A DNA stretch of 64,000 nt from NCBI RefSeq assembly GCF_044239695.1, contig NZ_JBIIAW010000002.1, positions 1 through 64,000 of the forward strand. Reading direction: 5' to 3'. The number at the start of each line of letters is the position of its first letter. The first letter of the stretch is position 1. Source of the DNA: Pseudolysinimonas_A sp044239695. GTDB taxonomy: Bacteria; Actinomycetota; Actinomycetes; Actinomycetales; Microbacteriaceae. Below the pieces are notes generated by a model. It ran no database searches. It worked only from the letters and a program-made list of their open reading frames with translations, and was not told where the DNA came from. A program made the position numbers and the translations under genes. Positions 41,837-49,325 of the stretch are shown here, one piece after another.

Positions 41837-42322
41837 GTGACCACTCCCGCCCCGCCCGCCTCGGCCGACCTCGCCGCGATGCGCCTCGCCCTCGCGGAGG
41901 CCGAGCTTGCCCTCGCCACGGGCGACGTGCCGGTCGGGGCGGTGCTGCTCGACGCCGACGGTACGGTGCTCGCGCACGGGCGGAACGAGCGCGAGAAGCT
42001 GCACGACCCGACCGCGCACGCCGAAGTCGTCGCGATCCGCCGGGCCGCCGCGCTGCGCGCCGACTGGCACCTCACCGGCACGACCCTCGTCGTGACCCTC
42101 GAGCCGTGCGTGCTGTGCGCCGGTGCGATCCTCGCCGCACGCATCCCGCGCGTCGTCTTCGGGGCGTGGGATGAGAAGGCCGGCGCGGCGGGGAGTGTCT
42201 ACGACCTGCTGCGCGACCGGCGGCTCAACCACCGCGTGGAGGTCATCCCGGAGGTGCTCGGGGAGGAGAGCTCGGCGCTGCTGAAGCGCTTCTTCGCCGA
42301 GAGCCGCGCCTCGGAGCTGTAG
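41837..42322 (+). CDS. tadA: tRNA-specific adenosine-34 deaminase
   Basis: Zinc-dependent deaminase with HAE (TAHAEVVAIRRA) and PCxxC (TLEPCVLCAGAILAARI) motifs; converts A34 to inosine in tRNA-Arg(ACG), present at 8616. 161 aa. The GTG at 41837 is chosen because TACGCT lies 7 bases before it and the upstream frame runs through upp antisense. Divergent from upp. Confidence 0.93.
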   Translation: MTTPAPPASADLAAMRLALAEAELALATGDVPVGAVLLDADGTVLAHGRNEREKLHDPTAHAEVVAIRRAAALRADWHLTGTTLVVTLEPCVLCAGAILAARIPRVVFGAWDEKAGAAGSVYDLLRDRRLNHRVEVIPEVLGEESSALLKRFFAESRASEL

Positions 42323-42325
42323 CGG

Positions 42326-42688
42326 CTACTGCCAGAGCACGGCGACGAGCACGTTGACGACCGCGAGTCCGCCGGCGGCGTGGAAGGCCGGCTTGACCTT
42401 GCCGCCGCGTCGCGCCTGGGCGTGCGCGACGATCGCGGCGACCAGCACGACGACGGCGAGCCCGAGCTTCACGGCGATCTTCGCGTTGTTCACGCCGAGG
42501 TCTTCGGCCTGACGCACTCCGACGAGAGCGAGCCCGGTGACCACCTGGGTGATGGCACCGGCGAGCATGACACCCGTCGCGAAGCCGTCCTTGGCACGCA
42601 TCTGGACGAAGAACGTGCCGACGATCGCGGCGAGGCCGAGGATGTGCACAGCCAGCAGGAGATGACGGACGATGTCGAGTGATTCCAC
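42326..42688 (-). CDS. Four-helix membrane protein, 120 aa
   Basis: Four hydrophobic helices (about residues 10-30, 38-60, 70-90 and 100-118), with AKIAVKLGLAVVVLVAAIVA in the third. GTG start with GGAGG upstream, 22 bases after the CDF transporter, so co-transcribed. No named family; a small membrane accessory protein. Confidence 0.7.
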   Translation of the reverse strand: MESLDIVRHLLLAVHILGLAAIVGTFFVQMRAKDGFATGVMLAGAITQVVTGLALVGVRQAEDLGVNNAKIAVKLGLAVVVLVAAIVAHAQARRGGKVKPAFHAAGGLAVVNVLVAVLWQ

Positions 42689-42710
42689 GGGTTCCTCCAG
42701 GTGGTGCGGG

Positions 42711-43667
42711 TCAGTCGTGTCCGGGAATGATGATCGCGTCGGTCTTGGTGTTCGACCCTGCGACGTAGATGTCGGGCTCGATGTAGATCACCCGGGCGAG
42801 CGGAACGGCCTCGCGCACGGAGACCTCGATCTCGTTGATCGCCTTCGCGATCTCGGTCGCCTTCGTCGTCTTGGCCACGGCGACCTTCGCGGCCACCATG
42901 AGCTCGTCGGGGCCGAGGTAGAGCGTCTTCATGTGGATGATCGCCTCGACGTTCTTGTGCCCCTCGAACACCGCGCGGATCTTCGCCACGTCGGCGCGGG
43001 TGGCGCCTTCGCCCACGAGCAGGCTCTTGGTCTCGATGCCGAGGACCACGGCGACGCCGATCAGCAGCACGCCGATCGCGATCGTGCCGATGGCGTCCCA
43101 GATGACGTCGCCGGTCAGCAGCGACAGGCTGACCCCGACGAACGCGAAGGCGAGACCGGTGAGGGCGGCGATGTCCTCGAGCAGGATGACCGGCAGCTCG
43201 GGCTGCTTGGCGTGCCGGATGAACGCGAACAGGCTGTCCTTGCCGCGGGCCTTGTTCGCCTCGATGACCGCCGTGCGCAGCGAGAAGCTCTCGAGCGCGA
43301 TCGCGATCGCGAGCACCGCCAGCGGGATCCACGGGAGGTTGAGCTCCTCGTGCGCCTCGAGCTTGTGGATGCCTTCGTAGAGCGAGAACATGCCACCCAC
43401 CGAGAACAGGATGATCGCGACGACGAACGCGAAGACGTAGCGCTCCCGGCCGTAGCCGAACGGGTGCTCCTCGTCCGCGGCCTTCTTCGCGCGCCGCCCG
43501 CCGACGAGCAGCAGCACCTGGTTGCCGGCGTCGGCGACGGAGTGCACGCCCTCGGCGAGCATCGAGGCCGAACCGGAGATGCCGGCCGCGACGAACTTCG
43601 CGACGGCGATGCCGCTGTTGGCGAGAAGCGCCGCCACGACCGCCCTGGTGCCACCCTCGGTGCTCAT
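42711..43667 (-). CDS. Cation diffusion facilitator transporter, 318 aa
   Basis: Six transmembrane helices with the CDF pattern: SMLAEGVHSVADAGNQVLLL (helix 2 metal site HxxxD), HPFGYGRERYVFAF before helix 3, and a later LLEDIAALTGLAFAF (D site). Exports divalent metals such as Zn, Mn or Fe in exchange for protons. The HPFGYGRE motif and length resemble the SLC30A9-like branch; metal not determinable. TAGGTT lies 7 bases before the ATG, and the gene is divergent from proC. Confidence 0.88.
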   Translation of the reverse strand: MSTEGGTRAVVAALLANSGIAVAKFVAAGISGSASMLAEGVHSVADAGNQVLLLVGGRRAKKAADEEHPFGYGRERYVFAFVVAIILFSVGGMFSLYEGIHKLEAHEELNLPWIPLAVLAIAIALESFSLRTAVIEANKARGKDSLFAFIRHAKQPELPVILLEDIAALTGLAFAFVGVSLSLLTGDVIWDAIGTIAIGVLLIGVAVVLGIETKSLLVGEGATRADVAKIRAVFEGHKNVEAIIHMKTLYLGPDELMVAAKVAVAKTTKATEIAKAINEIEVSVREAVPLARVIYIEPDIYVAGSNTKTDAIIIPGHD

Positions 43668-43674
43668 GCGATCA

Positions 43675-43684
43675 AACCTACACT
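43675..43684. promoter_or_regulatory. Overlapping divergent -10 boxes for the CDF gene and proC
   Basis: Plus strand TACACT (43679-43684) is 6 bases before proC ATG (43691). Minus strand TAGGTT (complement of 43675-43680) is 7 bases before the CDF ATG (43667). The two boxes share TA at 43679-43680, leaving only 23 bases between start codons. Confidence 0.55.
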
Positions 43685-43690
43685 CGGGTT

Positions 43691-44518
43691 ATGAGCGCCT
43701 CGCTGCCCCGCATCGCCATCCTCGGAGCCGGGTCGATGGGCGGCGCGATCCTTGCCGGTCTCGTCGACTCGGGGCTCGCCGTCGACGGGGTCGCTGTCAC
43801 CAATCGCACCACGGCGAAGGCCGACGCACTGAGAATGCCGGGCGTCGACTCGTACGCGCTCGAGACGCATCCCGAGGCGAACGCCACGGCACTCGAGGGG
43901 GCCGGCGTCGTCATCCTCGGGGTCAAGCCGGCGATGGTGCCGGGCCTGCTCGAGCAGATCGCCGAGTTCCTCGAGGAGGACGCGATCGTGGTCAGCGTCG
44001 CCGCCGGCGTGACGACCGCGACGATGGAGGCGCTCATCCCGAACGCTGTCGCGCGGGCGATGCCGAACACGCCCTCGGTCGTGCGGCGCGGGGTCACCGG
44101 CCTGGCCGCGGGGTCGCGGATCTCGGCCGAGCAACTCGGCCTGGCGCGTGCGGTGTTCGAGACCGTCGGCGCGGTCATCGAGCTCGGCGAGGACCGCATC
44201 GACGCGCTCAGCACGATCTCGGGCTCGGGTCCCGCCTACGTGTTCTTCCTCATCGAGCAGCTCACCGGAACCGCCCTGCGCCTCGGATTCTCGGAGGCCG
44301 AGGCGCGACTGATGGTGGAGCAGACCTTCCTCGGTGCGTCAGAACTCCTGTCGGCGGGCGATGTGCCGCCCGCCGAGCTGCGCCGCCGCGTCACGAGCCC
44401 GAAAGGCACGACCGAGCGCGCGATCGCCGTGATGGAGGAGGCGAACCTCGGCGGCATGTTCGACCGGGCGACCGCCGCCGCCCTCGCCCGCGCGAAGGAG
44501 ATGGCCCTCGGCGGCTAG
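43691..44518 (+). CDS. proC: Pyrroline-5-carboxylate reductase
   Basis: Last step of proline synthesis. N-terminal NADPH motif ILGAGSMGGAILAG, central VILGVKPAMVPGLLEQI, RAMPNTPSVVRRGVTG, and the C-terminal dimer domain SGSGPAYVFFLIEQL and VTSPKGTTERAI. 275 aa, standard length. Its stop overlaps the convergent ktrA-like gene by 4 bases. Confidence 0.95.
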   Translation: MSASLPRIAILGAGSMGGAILAGLVDSGLAVDGVAVTNRTTAKADALRMPGVDSYALETHPEANATALEGAGVVILGVKPAMVPGLLEQIAEFLEEDAIVVSVAAGVTTATMEALIPNAVARAMPNTPSVVRRGVTGLAAGSRISAEQLGLARAVFETVGAVIELGEDRIDALSTISGSGPAYVFFLIEQLTGTALRLGFSEAEARLMVEQTFLGASELLSAGDVPPAELRRRVTSPKGTTERAIAVMEEANLGGMFDRATAAALARAKEMALGG

Positions 44519-45186
44519 GACTGCAGGGCGCTGAACTTGTCGAGATCGTGGGTGTTGCCCGAGGCGATGATGAGGTCGTGGTTGGAGACCACCGTGTCCG
44601 CGGTCGCGTAGGTGAACTCCTTGCCGGGGCTCTTCACCCCGACGACGGTGATCCCGTACTTCTGCCGCACGTGGGCGTCGGCGAGCGAGATGCCGCGGAT
44701 CGGCTTCGGCGGGTACATCTTGACGATCGCGAAGTCGTCGTCGAACTCGATGAAGTCGAGCATCCGCCCCGACACGAGATGCGCGACCCGCTCGCCGGCC
44801 TCCGCCTCGGGGTAGATGACGTGGTTGGCGCCGATCCGGCTGAGGATCTTGCCGTGCGACTGGCTGATCGCCTTCGCCCAGATCTGCGGGATCTTGAGGT
44901 CGACGAGGTTCGCGGTGATCAGCACCGAGGCCTCGACCGACGAGCCGACGGCGACGACGGCGATCGAGAAGTCCGCGGCGCCGATCTGCTGGAGCGCGTC
45001 GATCGACCGCGCATCCGCCTGCACCGCGTGGGTGACGCGCTCCGCCCACTTCTGCACGAGGCCGGCGTCCTCGTCGACGGCGAGCACGTCGCGGTCGAGT
45101 CGGGCGAGCTGCCCTGCGGTGGCGGCACCGAAGCGCCCGAGTCCGATGACCAGCACGGGGGCGTCGTGAGCGATCTTCTCAACCAA
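44515..45186 (-). CDS. ktrA: KtrA/TrkA-type potassium uptake regulatory subunit
   Basis: RCK_N Rossmann domain (about residues 10-135, VLVIGLGRFGAATAGQLARL, then AVDEDAGLVQ) followed by an RCK_C domain (140-222) containing IRGISLADAHVRQKYGITVV. Forms the cytosolic gating ring on the membrane subunit encoded just upstream, responding to nucleotides and, in many Gram-positives, c-di-AMP. The only available start is TTG at 45186, overlapping ktrB by 8 bases. Confidence 0.9.
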   Translation of the reverse strand: MVEKIAHDAPVLVIGLGRFGAATAGQLARLDRDVLAVDEDAGLVQKWAERVTHAVQADARSIDALQQIGAADFSIAVVAVGSSVEASVLITANLVDLKIPQIWAKAISQSHGKILSRIGANHVIYPEAEAGERVAHLVSGRMLDFIEFDDDFAIVKMYPPKPIRGISLADAHVRQKYGITVVGVKSPGKEFTYATADTVVSNHDLIIASGNTHDLDKFSALQS

Positions 45187-46606
45187 CGATGGGCCTTTCC
45201 TCGGGGCGCCGGAACAGCTGTCGGCGGGTGCTCGCCGCGAGGGCGGCGGCGAGAGTCACGGTACCAATGCGGCCGAGGAACATCGTGGCCGCGAGCACGT
45301 ATTGCGCACCGTCGGAGGTGCTCGTCGTGAAGCCGGTCGAGAGTCCGCAGGTCGCGAACGCGCTGATCACATCGAACAGGACGTAATCGATCGGCACGTC
45401 GTCGGTGATCATCAAGATGACGACCGTCGCGACGGCGACGGTCGTCGCGCCCCACAGCACGACGCTCACCGCGAGACGCAGCACGTCCTGGGGGATGCGG
45501 CGCTTGTACGCCTCCATGTCGTCGACGCCGCGGGCTTCCGCGAACGCCGCGAGGAACAGGATCGCGAGCGTCGTGACCTTGATGCCGCCGGCCGTCGACG
45601 CCGAGCCCCCGCCGATGAACATGAGCATGTCGGTGACGAGCAGGCTCGAACCGTCGAGCTGACCCATGTCGAGGGTCGCGAATCCGCCCGATCTCGCCAT
45701 CTGCGAGATGAACAGGCTCTGCAGGATCCGCTGATCGGCGGCCATCCCCGCCATCGTCGCCGGGTTGTCGAACTCGAGGACGAAGTACGCGACGGCACCG
45801 CCGAGGGTGAGCAGTCCGAACGTGATGAGCGTGAGCTTCACGTGCAGCGACCAGCGGCGGGGGTGGAGCAACTTCTGCTTCAGCACGTAGATGACCGGGA
45901 AGCCGATCGCCCCGAACGCGACGCTCAGCATGAGCACGCCGAGGAACCACCAGTCCGAGAGGTACGGCGTCAGGCCCTCGCTGGTCGGCAGGAATCCGGT
46001 GTTGGTGAACGACATCGCCGAGATGTAGACCGACTGCCACGCCGCCTCGAGCGGGGGCACGCCCTCGAGCAGCATCCGCGGGAACAGCAGCGCCGCGACC
46101 ACGCCCTCGATCACGAGCACGCTGATCGCGACCGTCGCGAGCAGATTGCGGGTCTCGCCGAGGCGCACCGCCTGACTCTCGGCGATGGGGCCCTTGCGGA
46201 TGCGGAGCGGATTCGCGTCGCCCGCCGCCATCAGCTTCTGCCGCAGCCCCAGTCGACGACTGATCACGAGACCGAGGATCGAGGCGACCGTGAGCACCCC
46301 GATGCCGCCGATCTCCACGCCGATGAAGACGAACACGTGCCCGACGGGCGACCAGAACGTCGCCATGTCGACGGTCGAGAGGCCCGTCACGCAGATGACC
46401 GAGACGGCGGTGAACAGCGCGTCGACGAACGGTGCCTGCTGCCCCGACGTCGTCGCGATCGGCAGCGAGAAGAGGATCGTGAAGATCCCGATGAGGCTCG
46501 CGAACACCAGCACCGCGAACCGGGCGGGCGTCGAGGCCGCGAAGTCGCTCAGCCGGTCGAGGAGGCGCGCACGGAGGGACTCCTGCTGCACGGGCCGCGC
46601 GGGCAT
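45179..46606 (-). CDS. ktrB: KtrB/TrkH-type potassium channel-like transporter, 475 aa
   Basis: Polytopic membrane protein with four M1-P-M2-like repeats; pore loops include TAVSVICVTGLSTVDMATFW, SAMSFTNTGFLPTSEGL and SAFATCGLSTGFT, each with the Ser/Thr-Gly-Phe/Leu type selectivity context. Also GGGSASTAGGIKVTTLAILFL near residue 330. Translocates K+ (with Na+) under control of KtrA. ATG at 46606 has GAAGGAGAGGG upstream. Confidence 0.92.
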   Translation of the reverse strand: MPARPVQQESLRARLLDRLSDFAASTPARFAVLVFASLIGIFTILFSLPIATTSGQQAPFVDALFTAVSVICVTGLSTVDMATFWSPVGHVFVFIGVEIGGIGVLTVASILGLVISRRLGLRQKLMAAGDANPLRIRKGPIAESQAVRLGETRNLLATVAISVLVIEGVVAALLFPRMLLEGVPPLEAAWQSVYISAMSFTNTGFLPTSEGLTPYLSDWWFLGVLMLSVAFGAIGFPVIYVLKQKLLHPRRWSLHVKLTLITFGLLTLGGAVAYFVLEFDNPATMAGMAADQRILQSLFISQMARSGGFATLDMGQLDGSSLLVTDMLMFIGGGSASTAGGIKVTTLAILFLAAFAEARGVDDMEAYKRRIPQDVLRLAVSVVLWGATTVAVATVVILMITDDVPIDYVLFDVISAFATCGLSTGFTTSTSDGAQYVLAATMFLGRIGTVTLAAALAASTRRQLFRRPEERPIVG

Positions 46607-46679
46607 CCCTCTCCTTCGTCTCGTGGACTGGTGGGAAATGCTACTCGCGCCGCGGAGACCCCCGACTACCCTGAGGAAC

Positions 46680-47147
46680 ATGGCCGACATCTTCGACGTG
46701 CTCGCCGACGGCACCCGCCGCGACATCCTGCGCCGGCTTCTCGACGGTGAGGCGGCGGTGAGCGACCTCGTCGACGCGCTCGGGCTCACCCAGCCGACCG
46801 TCTCCAAGCACCTCGCCCGGCTGCTCGACGCGGGTCTCGTGACGGTGCGCGAAGACGGGCGCAACCGCATCTACGCGCTGCGCACCGGTCCGCTGGAAAC
46901 GGTGGATGCCTGGCTCTCCCCGTTTCTCAGCGGGGCGTCGAGTTCCGCGGTGGAGCGCGACGACGACGCCGGCCCGACGATCTTCGCCGCGTGGGCGGGG
47001 ACGGAAGCCGGCGACCGCGTCGGTCGCGTCGCCGCCGATGCCGCCCACAACGCGCGGGTCGCCCTCGACGCCGCGCAGGAGAAGCTTCAGGGCGCGCAGA
47101 AGCGCGTCACCGAGAAACTGCCGCGCTGGGGCCGCGACGAGGCCTGA
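46680..47147 (+). CDS. ArsR-type HTH regulator, 155 aa
   Basis: N-terminal winged helix (residues 1-80) typical of ArsR: IFDVLADGTRRDILRRLLDG, VSDLVDALGLTQPTVSKHLA recognition helix, and a wing VREDGRNRIYALR. The C-terminal 70 residues are charged and helical with no cysteine metal site, so it is not a metal sensor. TACCCT ends 7 bases before the ATG. Downstream targets unknown. Confidence 0.85.
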   Translation: MADIFDVLADGTRRDILRRLLDGEAAVSDLVDALGLTQPTVSKHLARLLDAGLVTVREDGRNRIYALRTGPLETVDAWLSPFLSGASSSAVERDDDAGPTIFAAWAGTEAGDRVGRVAADAAHNARVALDAAQEKLQGAQKRVTEKLPRWGRDEA

Positions 47148-47255
47148 GTTCGGTCACCGCCACCCGTAGACACCGGAGGTCCGCCCGGCCTAACCTGAAC
47201 GGTCGACACGACTCACATCAGCACCGGCAGCCACAGCAGACACGAGGGGGCGAAC

Positions 47256-47459
47256 ATGGCGGGAGCACTCTCCGACATGCGTTTCCTCACCGTCGCCGAA
47301 GTCGCCGAGATGATGCGGGTGTCGACCATGACCGTCTACCGCCTGGTCAAGTCGGGCGAACTCCCGGCCGTCCGATTCGGGCGCTCCTACCGCATCCCCG
47401 AGACCGCGGTCGCCGCCGCCGTGGAACTCCCGGACGCCAGGGGTCACCGCGCAGGGTAG
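47256..47459 (+). CDS. BldC-like helix-turn-helix DNA-binding protein, 67 aa
   Basis: Single MerR/excisionase-type HTH: FLTVAEVAEMMRVSTMTVYR, then LVKSGELPAVRFGRSYRIPE, with no effector domain. This matches BldC-type developmental regulators of actinobacteria, and also generic excisionase-family domains. GAGGGGGCG precedes the ATG. It lies directly before the bS22 gene. Confidence 0.85.
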   Translation: MAGALSDMRFLTVAEVAEMMRVSTMTVYRLVKSGELPAVRFGRSYRIPETAVAAAVELPDARGHRAG

Positions 47460-47529
47460 ACTCGCGCTTTGAGATTTCCGAGGTTCGATGAGGGCCCGGG
47501 GTGGCCTGAACGTCGAAACGAGGTGAACT

Positions 47530-47628
47530 ATGGGCTCCGTCATCAAGAAGCGCCGCAAGCGCATGGCGAAGAAGAAGCACCGCAAGCTGCTGCGGAAGAC
47601 GCGTCACCAGCGTCGCAACAAGAAGTAA
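47530..47628 (+). CDS. Ribosomal protein bS22 (AURKAIP1/COX24 domain), 32 aa
   Basis: Starts MGSVIKKRRKRMAKKKHRKL and ends RNKK. This very basic 32-residue sequence closely matches the small-subunit protein bS22 described in mycobacterial ribosomes and widely annotated as an AURKAIP1/COX24 domain protein in actinobacteria. GAGGTG lies 6 bases upstream. It is too short for ordinary ORF cut-offs. TAGACT at the end of the upstream HTH gene is a possible -10 box. Confidence 0.9.
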   Translation: MGSVIKKRRKRMAKKKHRKLLRKTRHQRRNKK

Positions 47629-47638
47629 CTGGTGTTTC

Positions 47639-47715
47639 GAGGGGCGCGTTGCGCCTTGCGAGTCAAGAGCGGGGACCCCTACCCCGATTGACTCGCAAGG
47701 CGCAACGCGCCCCTC
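47639..47715. repeat. Long hairpin with perfect 28-bp arms
   Basis: Left arm 47639-47666 is the exact reverse complement of 47688-47715. The 21-base loop can itself pair (CGGGG 47670-47674 with CCCCG 47682-47686). It begins 10 bases after the bS22 stop and has no T-run. It may act as a bidirectional terminator or be a mobile intergenic repeat. Confidence 0.85.
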
Positions 47716-47829
47716 TTCTGTGGAAAGGGCGAGGTGTGCGCCGCCGGGGTAGTGAGCGCGGCGAGATATGGCGGCGCGCCGGATCACCCGCTTTCGCGGG
47801 GTCGTGCATCCGCCGAAACGGACAGTCGG

Positions 47830-48030
47830 CTACGCCGTCTTCGACTCCGGCTCGTCGGTGTCGATCTCGTCGTCGTCGGTGATGTATTCCGACCACTTCG
47901 CGAGGTCTTCCTCGAGTCGCGGATTGCCGCCGAGCTCTTCTTGAAGAGCGTTGTAGTTGGTGTCAGGACTGAAGTACTTAAGGTCCCGCGCCACCTTGGT
48001 GTGCTTCGCCTTCTGACGGCCGCGCCCCAT
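47830..48030 (-). CDS. DUF3073-family protein, 66 aa
   Basis: MGRGRQKAKHTKVARDLKYF at the N-terminus, then SPDTNYNALQEELGG and an acidic tail, match the actinobacterial DUF3073 family. Basic head and acidic tail; cytosolic; function unknown. GAGGGGG lies just upstream of the ATG. The 47716-47829 gap shows nothing further. Confidence 0.88.
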   Translation of the reverse strand: MGRGRQKAKHTKVARDLKYFSPDTNYNALQEELGGNPRLEEDLAKWSEYITDDDEIDTDEPESKTA

Positions 48031-48145
48031 GCGTGACCCCCTCGATCTCAGGTTGCGAATTGGGTGAAAAGACTGCCGATCAGTCTAGCACGCGGGCCCT
48101 GGGCGCCCGTCGGCGCCGGTGCGGACGGACGGTAACGTTGAGCGG

Positions 48146-49321
48146 GTGACCGAGACCGATGTCGACACCTCGGTCGTGGTCGTCGGCGCGGGCCAGGCGG
48201 GGCTCTCGGTGGCCTACTACCTGCGACGGCTCGGCCTCGATCCGGGGAACGAGTTCGTCATGCTCGACCGCGGGCCCGGCACCGGAGGCGCGTGGCAGTT
48301 CCGCTGGGAGGCGCTGCGTCTCGGGTACGCCCACAAGGTGCACGATCTGCCCGGCATGGAGGAGCTCGGGCTCAGCTTCGACACCGCCGACAAGACCCTT
48401 CCGGCGAAGGACGTCGTCGCCGACTACTACGGACGCTACGAGGAGCACTACGGCCTGCAGGTCGTGCGCCCCGCCGACGTGACCCGGGTCGAGATGATCC
48501 CCGAAGGGTTCGCGGTCTCCTTCGAGGGGCCGTACGGCAAGCGCGAGGTCTCCTGCTCGGTGCTCGTCAACGCGACCGGAACCTGGGGGGCGCCGTTCGT
48601 GCCGTACTACCCCGGCATGAACGAATTCCGCGGCCGTCATCTCCACACCGCCGAGTACAAGGATGCCGAAGACTTCCGGGGCCAGAACGTCGTCGTCGTC
48701 GGCGGGGGCACGAGCGCGATCGGCTTCCTGATGGAACTCGAGGAGGTCGCCGAATCGCTCACCTGGGTCGCCCGCCGGCCGATCGAGTTCCTCGAGGACC
48801 AGGACCTCAACATCGAGGGGGGTCAGTCCGCGGTGGCTCTGCAGGATGAGGCCGCGCGCGCCGGCGCCGCGTTGCCGAGCATCGTGAGCACCACCGGGGT
48901 GCCGCGCAGCCGCCGCATCCAGGCCGCCATCGATCGCGGTCTGCTGCACGCCCGGCCGATGTTCGCCTCGATCGAGGCGGACGGCATCCGCTGGTCGAAC
49001 GGCGCCTTCCGCCCCGCCGACGCGATCATCTGGTCGACCGGCTTCCGCCCCGAGCTGCGGCACCTCGCCCCGCTGAAACTGCGCGAGAAGACCGGCGGCA
49101 TTGTCGTCGGCAAGAACGTGTCGTGGAAGAACCCCCGGCTGTTCTTCGCGGGCTACGGGCCGACGGCCTCCACGATCGGGGCGAATCGCGCCGGCCGGGC
49201 GATCGCCCGTCAGGTCGTCGCGACGCTCAGCACGATCGCGAGTGAACGCCGCGGTCCGCTCACCGTGGAGCTTCCCGAGAAGATCGCCGACACCGCCGAG
49301 GCGCGGTTCCTGAACGACTGA
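48146..49321 (+). CDS. FAD-dependent oxidoreductase, flavin monooxygenase-like, 391 aa
   Basis: Two dinucleotide-binding motifs: VVVVGAGQAGLSVAYYLRRL near residue 10 (FAD) and VVVVGGGTSAIGFLMEL near 190 (NADPH). ATGTWGAPFVPYYPG lies between them, as in CzcO/FMO-type monooxygenases, and IIWSTGFRPELRHL near 297 closes the fold. Substrate unknown. GTG start with TAACGT 7 bases upstream. Confidence 0.85.
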   Translation: MTETDVDTSVVVVGAGQAGLSVAYYLRRLGLDPGNEFVMLDRGPGTGGAWQFRWEALRLGYAHKVHDLPGMEELGLSFDTADKTLPAKDVVADYYGRYEEHYGLQVVRPADVTRVEMIPEGFAVSFEGPYGKREVSCSVLVNATGTWGAPFVPYYPGMNEFRGRHLHTAEYKDAEDFRGQNVVVVGGGTSAIGFLMELEEVAESLTWVARRPIEFLEDQDLNIEGGQSAVALQDEAARAGAALPSIVSTTGVPRSRRIQAAIDRGLLHARPMFASIEADGIRWSNGAFRPADAIIWSTGFRPELRHLAPLKLREKTGGIVVGKNVSWKNPRLFFAGYGPTASTIGANRAGRAIARQVVATLSTIASERRGPLTVELPEKIADTAEARFLND

Positions 49322-49325
49322 GCGA

